64,000 nucleotides of DNA, from assembly GCF_011075055.1 (NCBI RefSeq), contig NW_025401121.1, positions 124,001 to 188,000 of the forward strand. Direction: 5' to 3'. The notes under the pieces are model-generated. The model was not told the DNA's origin. It did no database searches and saw only the letters and a list, made by a program, of their open reading frames with translations. This DNA is from Mangifera indica. Its lineage: Eukaryota > Streptophyta > Magnoliopsida > Sapindales > Anacardiaceae. Positions 27,486 through 41,440 of this stretch are shown piece after piece. Both the position numbers and the translations under genes were made by a program. How positions within the stretch are numbered: the stretch's first letter is position 1; each line of letters opens with the position of its first letter.

Positions 27486-29335
27486 ACTATTTTAATGTGC
27501 ATGTTGTGCTAATGATTGATGCTACTTATTTTGTGAATTATTTATAGAAATTAATTATGAAATTGTGATGAACTTTGGGTTATTTTTTTATAAAATTCGA
27601 ATTGTGTTTTTAATCAATTTGATGCATAGAATCATGTAAGGATAATTATTGGATGATTATTGCATGTTTTAACCTAAAAATTACATTGAAATCAACATAT
27701 CAAGAAGCCAAAAAACATCACCTTATGTCATGAACTCCTTGTCCCAAATTTGTCAGATTCTAATGACGTTTACGCTGGAGATTTGTATGAATAGGATTAC
27801 TAACTTAAGAGCTTCAAAAGCCCCAACATGTCATCATTGATCAACGACCAAAGGGCAACCAATTGAATTGACAACAAGATTAGGGTTCTTGCTAGTGTGT
27901 GAGTTACAATTGGGTTGGAAAAACCTGATTGCCTAACTCATTAGTCAACTAGTTAGTCAAAACCTATTGGTCAATGGGTCAACCTACCTAGTCAATCGAG
28001 TGGTTTGACCCTAGTCTTAACCCATAGGCTGGTTGACCATTAACAATTAATGTTGATCGATTAATAATCAATTGTCAAAGTTTGGCACCAATGTGTCTAG
28101 GTGTTCCGCGATGCGTGAAGACCCGTTCCCAGCACATGAAGGCACATGAAACACTATTTCAATGCATGAAGTCATGCAAAACACTTGTCTCAATGCGTGA
28201 AGCCTTCTCTTCGATATGTGGCTATTTGTATAGGCTTGGATCAGCGTGTGGACTTTAATCCTATGGGTCCTAACGAACGTAAAGGCCTGTATAAATTGTT
28301 TTTATAAGAATCAAAGTTTTAACAGTATTTTTAAGATGTGTTCTGGATTTATACATTGTTAAATAACATATGAACATATGTTGTTTATATTATTATGCAT
28401 GTGTAATTTATTATTATCCATTGTTTTTTATGTATAAGATGAATATGTTAAGTAAGGACTACTATTTGAAACATAAAATGAATTTGAAATACAACCTCTT
28501 CACTCACATTTGGACCATGATAGGGAGAATATTAGAATTGAGATATGAGGGCATATCCTTAAGCTAAAATGAAAAGATATATAGACTTTTGATGTCGATG
28601 CCCGAGCATTAGGCTCCTACGATTACTAATCTTATCCGGGACAACAACAAAGTAATGCCTATTTGGATTATTTGTATGAGTTACAACTTGCAAAAGAGCG
28701 AAATATTGTCATGAATATTAGAAAATTCACAACTCTATCCATTCTTCCAAATCAACGAAGTATGAAGCATATGGTTATCACAAACAATGTAAGAACTTTA
28801 TCATGGATAGAGTCACTCTGATTATCATTGACAAAACTGAAGAGGTCTTTAGTCGTCGTGACTAGTATAGATTGGAAAAACGATTTTTAGTTAAAATGTC
28901 ATGTTTTAACAACTACAAGCCTTAGATTAAGAATAATTCAGATACTTGTTCTAATCAACACTAGTCCCAGTCAATGGGATGTTTGAATTGCATGTACATA
29001 ATCTTTTTAATATTATTAATGTTCGTTATGTTGAACTTTATTTTGTTTTATATAAATATTGAACCATTTGTTAATTCAATAATTATTTTTCATTTGTGGA
29101 GATTCTGAGTTTAGTATGATTTAATAATTCTCGTATAGAATTTACATTAGCGCAATTAGATTAAATTTTAAAATATTGAATATTTAAGTTATAGATGATG
29201 ATTGGGAATATAGTGAACTCTCAACTCTATGTCTTATATGATATATTTTAATTTTAATGCACAATTATGACAATAAATATGTATAAATCTTGATTAGTTG
29301 ATGTTGTATTGATATGTCTCTATTGTTATATAGAT
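27486..29335 (+). other. Untranslated leader of the copia element
   Basis: About 1.85 kb between the primer site and the first gag-like codons. It has no domain. Around 28,090-28,250 it is rich in GCATGAAG and GCACATGAA words, the same texture as the leader at 11.4-12.1 kb. Confidence 0.5.
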
Positions 29336-30240
29336 AATGGCTTTAAAAAATATCATCACCGACTTGAATAAGGTAGAAAGATTGAATAGGGATAACTATA
29401 AAAATTAGAGGATCAAAGTGCATCATATCTTGAATTAATAGAAAGCCTTAGAGGCTATTAATCAAGTAATGGAAGAGCCCTAACTTGCTGAAGGATAGAA
29501 TCCTAACAATGTCTAGTATAAACGTGACTTAGATGTTTCTAACACCTAGAAAAGGAAAGATCCAATTGCTAGAGGAATCCTTATCAACTCAATGAATGAC
29601 AACATTGTTTATCAATATGAGTAATGTAGAACTACACGCATCATATGGGTGGCATTGATGGGGAAGTTTAGAAGAACCACTATCTCCAAACTTAGGCAGT
29701 TGAATATTAAGTTCAACATATACAAAAAGGTTCCTAATAAGCTGATCAAACAACATCTAAAGGAAATATCGAACACGATAACTGATCTAAATAAGGTTAG
29801 GCATGCCCTAACTGATAAGTAACAAGTATATGCTATAACACAATTTCTTCCTAACAGTTGGAAGCACATGAAAGTCAATATGACCCACAATAATAATATT
29901 AGAACTTTTGATGATGTTGCTCACCACCTTGAGCTGGAAGCCGGGCACTTAGAGGCTACTAGACAAAGTGCTTAAGCATATGTTATTGAGTTTAGTTCTA
30001 AGAAGTTTTTTGGCTACAAGTGAAAATGACATAAGTCTAGGAAGGGGAAAGAGATCTTCAAATGACCTATGAATAAGAACAAGCGGCTCAAGCACAAAAG
30101 AGGTAAGTATATTGGAAAAAGAAATAAGACCAATCTAATCTAATATAACTATAGGAATAAGGGTCACTTCGTCCATGAGTGCATAAAGCCAAAGAAGATA
30201 TTATCTTATCCTATCTCAAACTGTGAGATTTATGTCTCCA
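29336..30240 (+). pseudogene. copia gag remnant
   Basis: From an ATG near 29,338 the frame runs MALKNIITDLNKVERLNRDN with YKN, as in copia gag proteins, but stops soon follow. Near 30,145-30,190 a zinc knuckle reads YNYRNKGHFVHECIKPKK, in which the first two cysteines of CX2CX4HX4C are replaced. Frameshifts and stops are scattered throughout. Confidence 0.7.
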
Positions 30241-30626
30241 ATATTGTTTTATTAACTGAATCTTATCTTATGTGAATTGTAGAATTAAGAAACAGACTAT
30301 ATAGCTCAGGACATAGGAACTTTTATAGAGTTTCATTGAATACCGAGGGAGACTTGTTGGATTTAGGTAGGCAATAATACAAAAGTAGAACTAAAAAGAA
30401 TAGGTATATGCAAATTAGTTTTATGTGGTAGTTAAACCGTATATCTACATAAAGTCCTTTACATTCCAAAAATTTTGCGAAATTCAGTCTTTGTGCTTGT
30501 TCTATTAAAACTAGGATATAATTTGTGTTTATCTCAAAACTTGGTTTAAATTTATTATTGTACTAGGTATTATGGATTTGGATTTCTATCAGATGGTTTT
30601 ATGGTGCTAGACATCGTATTGTGTAA

Positions 30627-31370
30627 TTATAATAACTCTATTAGTTTTTCATTATTTGTAACTTCTAGCAGTGTAGAAGTAGATGCAAATATATGACATG
30701 CTAAATTAAGGCACATTGGCCAAAATATAATATATAAATTAGTCCATGAAAGTTTATTAGGACCTATCACAAAATTAGATCTATCTATTTGTGAACATTG
30801 CCTGTCAGGAAATACTACAAGAATACCATTTGGCAAAACTGTTAGAGTTGAGCTTCCTTTCAAACTTGTGCACTTAAATGTTCGTAGTCCTATGAATGTC
30901 AAAGCTAGACATGGTACATTCTATTTCATTACTTTCATAAATGATTATTCATGTTTTGGTCATGTTTATTTGATCTCTCATAAGTCAAAAGCAATAAATT
31001 GTTTTAAACATTATGTAAACAAGGTTGAGAATCAATTAGACAAAATGATCAAAGCCTTGAGAATCGATCTAGGTCATGAATATTTATCTATTGAATTTAA
31101 AGAATTATATTGTGAAAAAATAATAGTGAGACAACTAACGATCCCAAGAACTCTACAACAAAACGATGTAACGAAGAGAAGAAACCAAACTTTGTTGGAA
31201 ATGGTTAGATTAATGATAGCATAAGCAAGTCTTCCAAATTTGTATTAAGGAGATACCCTATTCACTGTAACTTATGTACTTAATTGAGTGTCCACTAAGT
31301 CAGTTATTTCCACTTCTTATAAGTTATGGACAGGTAGAAAACCTTATTTAAATATATTATAGCCTTAGGG
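30627..31370 (+). pseudogene. copia integrase remnant
   Basis: Reads LVHESLLGPITKLDLSICEH, CLSGNTTRIPFGK (H-C zinc part), then PMNVKARHGTFYFITFINDY, FGHVYLISHKSKA, VENQLDKMIKALRIDLG, RQLTIPRTLQQNDV and RRNQTLLEMVRLMIA, with a damaged continuation to about 31,370 (YKLWTGRKPY). The frame 30,868-31,224 is open. Catalytic residues have changed: the first Asp of the triad sits in HLNVRS and the Glu in the VTKRRN segment is Lys. The family is certain; the enzyme is inactive. Confidence 0.9.
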
Positions 31371-31453
31371 GTCAATATCATATATCCATGACTCCTCTTA
31401 TAAATTTAGAAAATTGGAGCTGAGAGAAAAGAAATGTGTCTTAACACTCTAAA

Positions 31454-32600
31454 ATGTACGTGTTCATTGATGAGGATTTCAATGAAAGAGTGACTGAAAT
31501 AGACTCTAGATATGCGAAATTCATAAAAGTTGATTTTCCTACTAGGGGTGATATCGATAAAAGTCTTCATTTGTATAAGACAAAAAAAGAATTAGGAGAA
31601 GGTACATATAATAGGAGCAATGAGATTGAGCTTCAACCTATTTTGGATAGTGGAAGTGAAAATTCTCAATTCAATAAAAGCAGACATCCAAGAATCCCCA
31701 AGCGATGTTTTGAAATTGAAAATAAACTTTTTGTAACTGGTCCTCAAGAAGACAAAGAGCCTAAAAATATTAGAAAATCCTTATCATCCCCTGATAATAA
31801 AAGATAACAAGAATCATTGAAAGGAGAAATGAAATCCATGGAAATTAACTAAAGTCCAAAGTTTATTGAACTTGTCGCCAAATTGAAAATCCGTTGGGAA
31901 TAAATGGATTCTCAAAATAAAATGTAAGGCGGATGGCTTGATAGATAAGTACACAGTTCGTCTTGTGATAAAAGGCTATACCTAACAAGAAGGTATAGAT
32001 TACAAAAAAACATTTTCGTTTGTCATGAGATTTACTCCAATTCGTGTAATTCTAGCTATAGTAGCACTTTGGATTTAGAATTACATCAAATAGATGTCAA
32101 GATAGTTTTCCTCAATAGAGAATGTGACGAAAAAATCTATATGGAACAACTTATAAGTTTCATAGTGAAAGGCCATGAACACAAAGTATGCATGCTTCAA
32201 AGATAAATATATGGTCTGAAATAGTCATAGAGACAATGGTACTTAAAATTTCATAAAACTATATTGTCCTATGATTACAAGATGTTAGAATAAGACCACT
32301 GTGTCTATGTAAAAATGTTTGATGACAAGTTTGCAATTCTATCTCTTTACGTGATAATGAACTGATAGCTAGAACTGATTTGGAGTATGTGATAACCATT
32401 AAGAATCGGTTATCTACAAATTTTGACATGAAAGATATGGGTAAAACGGATTATATTTTTAGTATTAAAATCGAAAGAGATTGTTCTTAAAAACGTTTGG
32501 CTCTATTACAAAAGCGTTATATCCAAAAGATTATACAACGATTCAAAAGATGAATTATTGAGTATATGTTGTACTTGTATCACAACGTTAAAAACCATGG
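31454..32600 (+). pseudogene. copia reverse transcriptase remnant
   Basis: The linker frame 31,454-31,807 is open (acidic/basic region ending SSPDNKR). From about 31,885 the polymerase follows: NKWILKIKCKADGLIDKYTV, VIKGYT, stop, QEGIDYKKTFSFV, then in another frame LELHQIDVKIVFLNRE, KIYMEQLISFIVKGHEHKVC, RQWYLKFHKT and DDKFAILSLYV. The active-site YVDD box is destroyed (LYVIMN then stops, near 32,345). RNase H was not recognised. The pol region has several frameshifts. Confidence 0.85.
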
Positions 32601-33650
32601 AATTCAAGATTGTTGTTTTTTTTTGTTTTCATACACGTCTTAATTCTTGGTATTTCACTATATACACATTATTTTGAAACTTCAACAAGATCATAATATC
32701 ATACAAGTTTGAGATTGACTCACTTACACAAACAATCGCCTTTGACATTGAGAGAACATGTAAAGATAAGATATATTTCTTGAGATTGATAGCGCTAAGA
32801 CAATGCACATAGAGGAGAAGGGTTACTCGAGAAAGGAATTATAATTAGACATATCGCCTTGATGATTGAGGTTATGAATAAATAAATTTGACAATGATTG
32901 ATTTGGATTCCCCACATTTAAATAACTTATGAATGTCATATGTGAGTTTTTAATTAATAGTAATACCTGTAATATTGGAGAAATGATTAAGAATTCAAGT
33001 TAGGCATTGGATACAACGACTGAACTAAGATCTGTACAGTGTTAATATGACATTTAAAGAAATACACACTATAGCACATGTTTCATACCATCTATACATA
33101 AGTAAGTCGATCGTTGAAATAGTGAGATGATGAATCTCTGCTTCTTCACTGTGTAAGACTTTATGAGAATGACCTCATTTGATACCATTACACTCTTTAC
33201 TATTGTTTGGTGTTTATGATTAGTGATTGCTAACTTAGTTTGGTACCTATGGGCATAGACAATTCGATCTATGGAATATGATTAGAAAAGCAACTAAGCT
33301 TAAATCAAGAATTTCAAGTAGAAAAGAAAGACTTATCTATTGTATGTGTATATTGGTTGGCTGATCTTGTCACTCATATGGAAGAATAGACTTAATCATG
33401 GATACATAGGAAAATAACACGATTATAATTGAAGAATTAAAGAGAGCTAGTGTTATCGAGTAAGTTTAAGATACTACGAAACTAACGTTTTATTATTTTA
33501 TTTGGATTGAAGCAACTATTATTATTCCTAACAATTACACATTAAATTAGCTTGTAAAGTCGCATGACACATTTGCTAGTATAAAATGTACTACTATGAG
33601 TGTTTTTTGTGTATGAGTTCTAATACGGATCACCCATCATATGTGAGTAG

Positions 33651-34037
33651 GAGATATTGGGCTTGGTTTACCTATATGGCTAACTCAACTCATGTCCATG
33701 CAATGATGAATTACAAAACTACCCAAGGTAGTTATAAGCGTTTTACCATACTATACATGGCAGTTAATAATAGTTACAAGGGAGTTGCCTTTAGTTTAAA
33801 TAAGGCTAAAACTACCTAGAAAATAACACTTTTTTCATAATCCATATTACATAAAACTAGAACTTTGTTTTCTCCTCTGTTCCAAAAGACATAACACAGA
33901 ATCATAATGCATAAGAGCAAAGTGTGTTGTGGAAATAATTGCAAGTGTTTGCATAGTCTTCAAAATGGTTCATCATCAAAAAATTCATCAATCAAATTGG
34001 TATGCACAATTTTTTATCCTTTATCTTTAAAATTTCA
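33651..34037 (+). repeat. 3' LTR of the Ty1/copia element
   Basis: Second copy of the repeat at 27,070-27,470, ending TAAAATTTCA. The two LTRs differ at many positions and by several small indels, so the insertion is old. Together they define an element of about 7 kb (roughly 27.0-34.04 kb). Confidence 0.85.
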
Positions 34038-34239
34038 TCAAGTTACTTCCCAAATAATGACCCCATCAAACATCCTTAATATGATGTAATCTTGTGACTT
34101 CTTTGAAGTATTTGGATATTTTATTGAATATTGGATTGACCAATTCTATAACACTAGAAAAAAAATTTTCATATAGAATCACTAAGTTAGTCCAATCAAT
34201 GGACTTGAGAACTGTAACGGTCACACTTGTCCATGAAGG

Positions 34240-36390
34240 GGGGTGGGTCATGCCTTATTTGACACAACCTATCGTACTAAGGCAAGCCTCATTTTATCAC
34301 TCAAACTATCTTTACAGGTAGCCTTGATCAATTACTTACTCTTAGACAAGGTCGTAGATCATGTCGACACAACTTCACACTCATGGGCTATGTCAAGCCA
34401 TGACCTAGCAAATGGCAAGCCTTACAAGCTATGCTTATTGCTCGCAACATGTCAAAGCCCAGGGCACAGCCTACGACCCCTGGGTTGTGCCTCTATAGGC
34501 CTGAAAATTTATAATTATTAGCCTTTATAATTTAAATAAACAAGAGAAGCTCCTTTAAAGTTTTTTTAAAAAAAAAAAAAAACTCTTATGGCAGAAAAGA
34601 AAACTACGGTTACATGATAGTAAAATAAAATAAATAAATCATATATAAAAAAATAAACTTAAACATAAAATGTACATATATCAATATCAATCTTTTTTAA
34701 TCATCTTAAACATCTAAATTCTTTAAGTCTTCAATTATATCCTTGGTTATTCGATTTTGCAATTTGAAATCTGCAATCACTCAATCATTTATACACATCA
34801 TGACCTTACCCATATTTGAGCATAAATTCAACCTTTTTTCATTCAGAGTGCATCTATCTACACTAAAAGTTGATTTTATGCTACAATAAATATTAAAAAC
34901 ATTAGTAAATCACGTGTCATGACGAAAGGTACAAAATAAATTTTTCACATGCTTTCCACCATATTAAAATATCAAAATTTTTATTTTCAAATATAATTTC
35001 AGTCAAATGATCAATATTACTATAATTAAAAAATTCACTAAAATTTGAACCTGAACCTTTACGTAAGATAAACCACAAGCACATCTTGTCTTTAGACAAA
35101 GCACTTGAACTTATTCGGGATTGTTAAGTATGTGCAATATTTCCACTTTAAGGTTAATAAATAGTATGTATTTCAAGAAAAAATCTTTAACATCTTATAG
35201 TATGAAAGCGAAAGGTTCTAACAAAATTTAAACTATTAATAATTAAGCCCTGAGATCAAATACAATAACTACAAGAAAAAATACAGGCATATATTTCAAA
35301 TATTTTTAAATTTATCTTCCATTTGTTCTTAAATTTGTCAAAAACTTCATTATATGTATGATCTTTAAAAATAAAACTAATATTTATCATACAAAACAAA
35401 ATTAAATAACTTGTAGGATAGGAAACTACTAAACATTGATCAATAGAATTTTTTAAACTTTCTAATATATTCATTAAAGCACAACAAATTCCCCAGTCAT
35501 GTTCAATAAAAAAAAAAGATTTTTCATGAGTTTTTTTTTTTTATGCATTAAAAAATTAAGTTATTGTTGATTCATATCCATCACAAGATATTAATATTAA
35601 ATAAGTTGAATTTTATCCAATTTTAACATCATTTTTTAATTATTTTTTAATATTGTACCATCAACATAAGAAAAAATGGTGATAACATACCTACTCATAT
35701 AATCTCATATTAATTGTTGATTGTAAGTGAAGATGGATATTTCTCCCATGACGGAACCGAATAGATTAACTAAATGAGATTCATGAAATTTGTTATTGCT
35801 TTCTAAAGTGTTGTAATATTCTTCTACAGTGTTCATTTATATATCAAAGAAGATGTTTAATGCTCTCAAAGTTGAACAGTGTTTGCACACTATCCATGTA
35901 ACCAATATACCATTTATATTTTCTTCAATATGATAGAAAACACTTCCATGCCGTCGATTTTTACTATCTTTTTTTTTCTAACAGTGGTGTTGTAGCTTAA
36001 TGCTTTTTTTTAATGAGATTTTTCATCAACATATTGTTTTTTTATATTCTCAAAATAATCAAAATGATTAAACTCATTTGATCTCAAATTTATTTTGATA
36101 TAAATAAAATAAATATAATAATTGAAAAACTACTGAAAAGAAATTAAAACAAATTAATTTAGAAAATTAAGGAATTGATGGAGAGGATTCAGAACTTAAA
36201 GTTTAATATAGAAAGATTGAGATTGAGAAAGTTTAGGAGAGTGAGTGTATTGTTATGTGAAATTATGAATTTGGAAAGGGGGTAATTTATAGTTAATTTG
36301 AAAAAACAAAAATAAATAAATAAATAGACATTGGGTTGTCAACATTATAAAAAAATTTTAAAGTTCTTTTATTTTTTTTTAAAATATGGC
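34240..36390 (-). mobile_element. hAT element remnant A (minus strand)
   Basis: Minus-strand reading near 34,690-35,110 gives FDILIWWKACEKF and, after stops, STFSVDRCTLNEKRLNL, MGKVMMCINDWVIADFKLQN. This is the hATC dimerisation domain (W-W, then S-A-F-S-x-G/R, then the L..W..A block). Its upstream part extends to about 36,300. The flank at 34,240-34,510 holds GGCACAGCC/GGGTTGTGCC-type sequence that recurs at the ends of the other hAT pieces. Many stops; dead. Confidence 0.6.
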
Positions 36391-37205
36391 AGGTTGTGCT
36401 GGGACAACCCACGAGCCATGCCTAAAGGCTTGATATGAGTCAAAAAATTATGGATCGTGCCTTTTGCAAATCATGCTTTTTTTAACAAGTCAGACCATGT
36501 CACAGACCATCCTGACCTATTAGACATGTTTAAAACTTCTTCAAATCATTATACAACTGCAAACCTAAGGAAGATTGTCGCACTTAGACATGTCCAACAG
36601 GCAAGCCAACCTATGGCATAACCTAGCTTGCTGAAAAAGCATGGCCCGCAGAGAGCACAATCCACAATTTTATAGGTCATGTTTGGTCTGCGAGTTGTGC
36701 TAAGGGTCTTAGGGCATAACTTGCCAAATTTTTTTTTTAAAATATTACAGTCAAACTACTGTTTTTTTTGTTTTTATTTTTGTTTAAATTGATATAGAAA
36801 GATTTAGATTGTGCAACCCAATAAGTATAATATTTTTAAATATAGCAAGTCATACCCCAAGACCCTCAACATAGCCTGGAGGTATGGCACGACTCACAAA
36901 ATTGTAGGTCATACTCTTTACAAACAGTGTTATATCCACTGACTCAATTTGTTCCATGGGACAACCCAGCCCATTGATCATGTCTACTTGAGGTAGACAA
37001 TAAAACTTCCCCAAATCACTATACAACTGCAAACCAAGGGAAGCTTGATGCACCTAGATATGGTCAACATGTCATACCACCATGGCACAATCCAACCCAT
37101 AGGAAAAAACATACCCGATTAGGGCACGACCTACAATTTTGTCAATTGTGTTAGGCCTACAAGCTATGTTAAGGCCTTGGGGCATGACCTACCATATTTT
37201 TTTTA
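36391..37205. repeat. Two direct copies of a hAT terminal region
   Basis: About 36,390-36,740 and 36,850-37,205 align: AAAACTTC(T/C)(T/C)CAAATCA, TATACAACTGCAAACC, GGCATGACC/GGGCATAAC. These C/G-richer end regions lie between the minus-strand hAT piece on the left and the plus-strand piece on the right, so two elements meet here head to head. Confidence 0.5.
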
Positions 37206-39450
37206 AATTTCCTATAAATACCCCAAATTCATAATTTCACACAACAATTCACTCATACTTCTCAATTCTATCTCAATCTCAATCTTTCTATATCAATTAT
37301 CAAGTTCTCAACTCTCCTTTTTTCCTTCTTTTTTTATATATTTTGTTAATTATTATATTTATTTTGTTCATATTAAAATAGATTCAAGATAGCTAAGTTT
37401 AATGCTTTTGATTATTTGGAGAATGAAGACATTCAATCTGTTAATGAAAAATCTCAGTAACAGGAGCAAGCAACTATAACACTACTACCAGGAAAAAAAA
37501 AGAAAGTAAGAATCAATCGCGTGGGAGTCCTTTAATTAGACAAAAGAAAATATAAGCAATAAATTGGTTCAAAGGACAATATGCAAACATTGTAGTTCAT
37601 ACTTAACATATGTGAGTTCAAGGGGAACTGTATATCTATGTTGGCATATAAATGATCATTGAAGAAAAATACCGCAACACTTAAGAGGGCAACAACAAAT
37701 TGCCTTCATAGGATTAAAGATTAGTTTATGAATTTTATTTAGGTGATCCATCTGGTTCTGCTATAGGAGAAATGTTCAACTTCACTTACAATCAACAAGT
37801 AATGCAAGACTATATAGTTAGGTACATTGTTGTCACCAACTAACCTTTTTCTTATGCTGATTATACAATATTAGAAAAAAATTAAAAACCATTGGTAAAA
37901 CTAAATGGAATTCAACTTATTTAATGTTTAAATCTTGTGATGGATATACAAAATAACAATAACCCAATCTGTTAATACAAAACCAAAAATTCCTGAAAAA
38001 CCTGATTTTTTAACAAAACATGATTGGGAAATTGATGGTCCTTTAATGAACATGTAAGTCCCTAAAAAAATTTTGCTATTCAATGTTAAGGAATTTACTC
38101 TCCTACAACTTGTTTAGTTTTATATTGTATGATGAACATTAGTTTTATTTTGAAAGATTATAAATATAATGAGATTTTTGGACAAATTTCAAAACAAATG
38201 AAAATAAATTTAAAAAACATTGGAAAAATATACCATCATTATTTGTTGTAATTATTGTATTTGATCATAAGACTAAATTATTATTAGTTCAAAATTTGCC
38301 AGAAGTTATTAGTGAAAAGTTGTTAGAAACCTTTGCTTTCATATTGGAAGGTGCTAAGGATTTTTTATTGAAATGTATTCTATTTATAAACCTAAATATG
38401 GGACATTGCATACATTTTATAATCATAGATAAGTTCAAATGTTTCATCTAAAGGCAAAATGAGTTTATTGTCTATCTTACGGAAAGGTAACAAATCGGCA
38501 GGTTCAAGTTTGAATTTTGGTTAATTTACTAATTATATTAATATTGATAATTTAACTAAAATTATGATTGAAAATGAAATTTTTTTATATTCAGATTTGG
38601 TGGAAAGCACATGAAAAGTTTATCTTATGCTTTTCGTCATGACACATGATCTATTAATGTATCCAATGTCTAGTGTAACATTATAATTAGCATTTAATGC
38701 AAGTGAATGTGTCATAAATGACAAAAGCTAGAATTTACACCCAAATATGACTAAAAAGTTATTATATACATAAAGGATTGGGTAACTGTAGATCTTAAGT
38801 TAAAAAATAAAGTAACTAAAAAGTATATTTTAAAAGTTTAAGAATTTAGATATTGAAGATGACTTAAAAAGTATGATAGATTGATATGGATGCTTGTAAA
38901 TCTTATTTTTCTATCATATAAACACGTTTTCCTTTATCATAAATAAAGCCTTTTAAATAAAATTTTAGAGGTAATATTCTCGTTTCATTTAAATTAAAAA
39001 AGCTTAAAATTATAAATAATTTATATATATATATATTAATTATTTGTAAACCTTTTTAATTAAATGAAGCGAAAATAACACCTTTAAAATTTTATTTAGA
39101 TTACCTTATATAGATATACACACATACAAAAAGAAGAAAAAACCCCATAAAGCCATGGAGGCATGACCTATTGGGCCTAAAGTCATGACCCAAGTCTTGT
39201 TATGCCACAAGTCAACACGACCCATCATTTGATAGGCAATGGCCCAACACGCATGTCTAGTCACACCTCTAGGATCCTTACCATTCAATATTTTTAACTT
39301 ACAGGACTAGACACAATAAGGGTCAGCGCACCCCAAGCCTCCCTTAAATGGCACAACCTGCAAAATTGCAAGGTGCCCTGAGCTTTTACGTTGAGCAGGT
39401 CATTGTTAGTCTTAAAACCAGGCTTAAAAACCAGTCTGACACGACATGCT
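37206..39450 (+). mobile_element. hAT element remnant B (plus strand)
   Basis: A BED zinc finger is readable at about 37,578-37,665: RTICKHCSSYLTYVSSRGTV, then LCWHINDH (CX2C...HX4H). Downstream, near 38,590-38,640, WWKAHEKFILCFSS marks the hATC domain. The terminal region 39,150-39,450 again has ATGGCACAACCTGC and GGGTCAGCGC-type sequence. Stops throughout. A T/A-rich promoter-like stretch (CCTATAAATACCCC at 37,210) precedes it and is mirrored at 36,230-36,290 in element A. Confidence 0.65.
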
Positions 39451-41440
39451 ACTATGCACAACAAAAAAAATACAAAAAATTATAAAGGGACAGAGAGTAG
39501 TTAGGCAATGACTCCCTGCCAACGCAATGAAAGGGATAATAACTGTTGGGTTGACAACCTAATGACTACTTTTTGAATTTTTTTTATTTTTTCACATTTT
39601 TTTAATTGTCTATATATACCCCACCCCAAATTTTACAAATTCTATTAGCATTTCACTCCCAACTTTCTTCAACTCTCTCGATCTCAATATTTTTATATAA
39701 ATTCAGTGTCAACCTCTATTAATCAATTTTTAATTTTTTCATACTAATTTATTTCCATTCTTTTTTAGAATTCAGTTAATTATTATTTTTGTTCCATTTA
39801 TATAAAATGGTTTTCAGATCAAAAGAGTTCAGTCCTTTTAATTACTTTGATAAAAAACTTCAAACACAAACGTGTAGGTATAGCACCATCACCAGAAAAA
39901 AAAAAAAAGCAAAATTGATGATGTGGAAATACTTCAATCAAATAAAAGAAATCATCAAAAATAAATTAATTCAATTAGACACGACAACGAGTCATGTTGT
40001 GTAGACTCTAGCTTAATCCATTGTGGTAGTAGGCCGACCTACAGGCTTAGACACAATCGAGGGCCCCCTTAGCCATTCCCTAACAAGCCAACCTGCCTTT
40101 TAATTAATTTATATATTTAAAAATATTTTTAATTTAATTTTTTATTTGTTTTCAAATTAATTGAAACAAGGAAAATACCTTTAAAATTTTGTTAAAATTG
40201 TCTCACTTATGGTGGATGAATACGTGTTTACAAAATAAACAAATAAAAAAAATGGTGCATGAAGAAAATAAAATGAATTATACCATTTACAACTACCAAT
40301 ATATATCATTTTATTTTAACTCATTTTCAATATCTAAGTTCTTGAAGTCTTTAAATATATTGTCTGCTATGCGATTTTGCAACCTAAATTTTGCAATCAC
40401 CCAATCTTTTATGCCCATAATCGTCTGGACTATATTTAGGTTTAAATTTCACCGCCCCAATCGTTCTATAGTTGGAGCAGTGTTTCTATATTGACGTTCA
40501 TAAATATTATACATTTCAAACAAAAAATTTTAAATATCATCTATTTTAAAAGTTAAAACATTTAACAAATTATCACTTCTAATAAATTTTGAACTAATAA
40601 TTTTGTCTCGAGATCCAAAATGGTATCTAAAACAAATAGTAAGTGTTTCTTTCTAATTTTTTTTTTCGCTTTCATTTCTCTTGTTATATCTCTCAAAAGG
40701 TTATAAAACTTATAATCTTTAAAAATAAAATTAATTTCAATCATACAGTATAAAATTAAATAAGTTGTCAAATAATATAGACTTGAGCATTGATCACTAG
40801 GATATCACGGTGAAGGCAACAAAAAATGCAAATAATCGATATTGATCATTTTTCTAAAATTATGACTAATGATGGAACTTCTTATATTTTGGCATGATAA
40901 AAAAGACATTAAAATACGTATCTTGTATTTTTTACCATAACACATGATATACAAGCACTTCTAGTATCTACTGTAGTATTGGAATAAACTCTTAGTGTAG
41001 ATAGATTCATCTTAATAATAGACGGTCAAACTTACACTCAAATATAGTCGATATGATAATGTATATGAAAAATTAGATAACTATAGAATTCAAATTGCAA
41101 AATCACATAATGGACGATATTTTTTAAGATTTTAAAAACTTAAATGTTGAAAATGAGTAAAAATATGTTAATAAATATTTATATACGATTTTTTTAATTA
41201 TTTTATTGTATGATTATGATATTCTTTTGTTATAAGAAAGACATTTTAAATAAAATTTTTAAGAACTATCCTTGTTTCGATTAATTTAAAAAAAAAATAA
41301 AAAATCTAATTAAATATAAAAATAAATAATAATGTAAAAATATATATATTAAAAGACAAGTTGCATTGTCCCCCAAGGCATGATCCAACAGGCCTTGACC
41401 AAGCCAAGATATTCAGGTGAAAATGGGTCAACCTAACCCA
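39451..41440. mobile_element. hAT element remnants C (rearranged)
   Basis: Plus strand 39,808-40,004 encodes a hAT N-terminus (FRSKEFSPFNYFDKK ... RKKKKAKLMMWKYF) matching element B near 37,390-37,500. Then 40,330-40,790 reads as a hATC piece on the minus strand (MGIKDWVIAKFRLQNRIADN), and 40,860-41,170 as another on the plus strand. The tips 40,000-40,100 and 41,350-41,430 carry the GC-richer terminal sequence. The block looks like one element interrupted by part of another in reverse. Confidence 0.55.
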
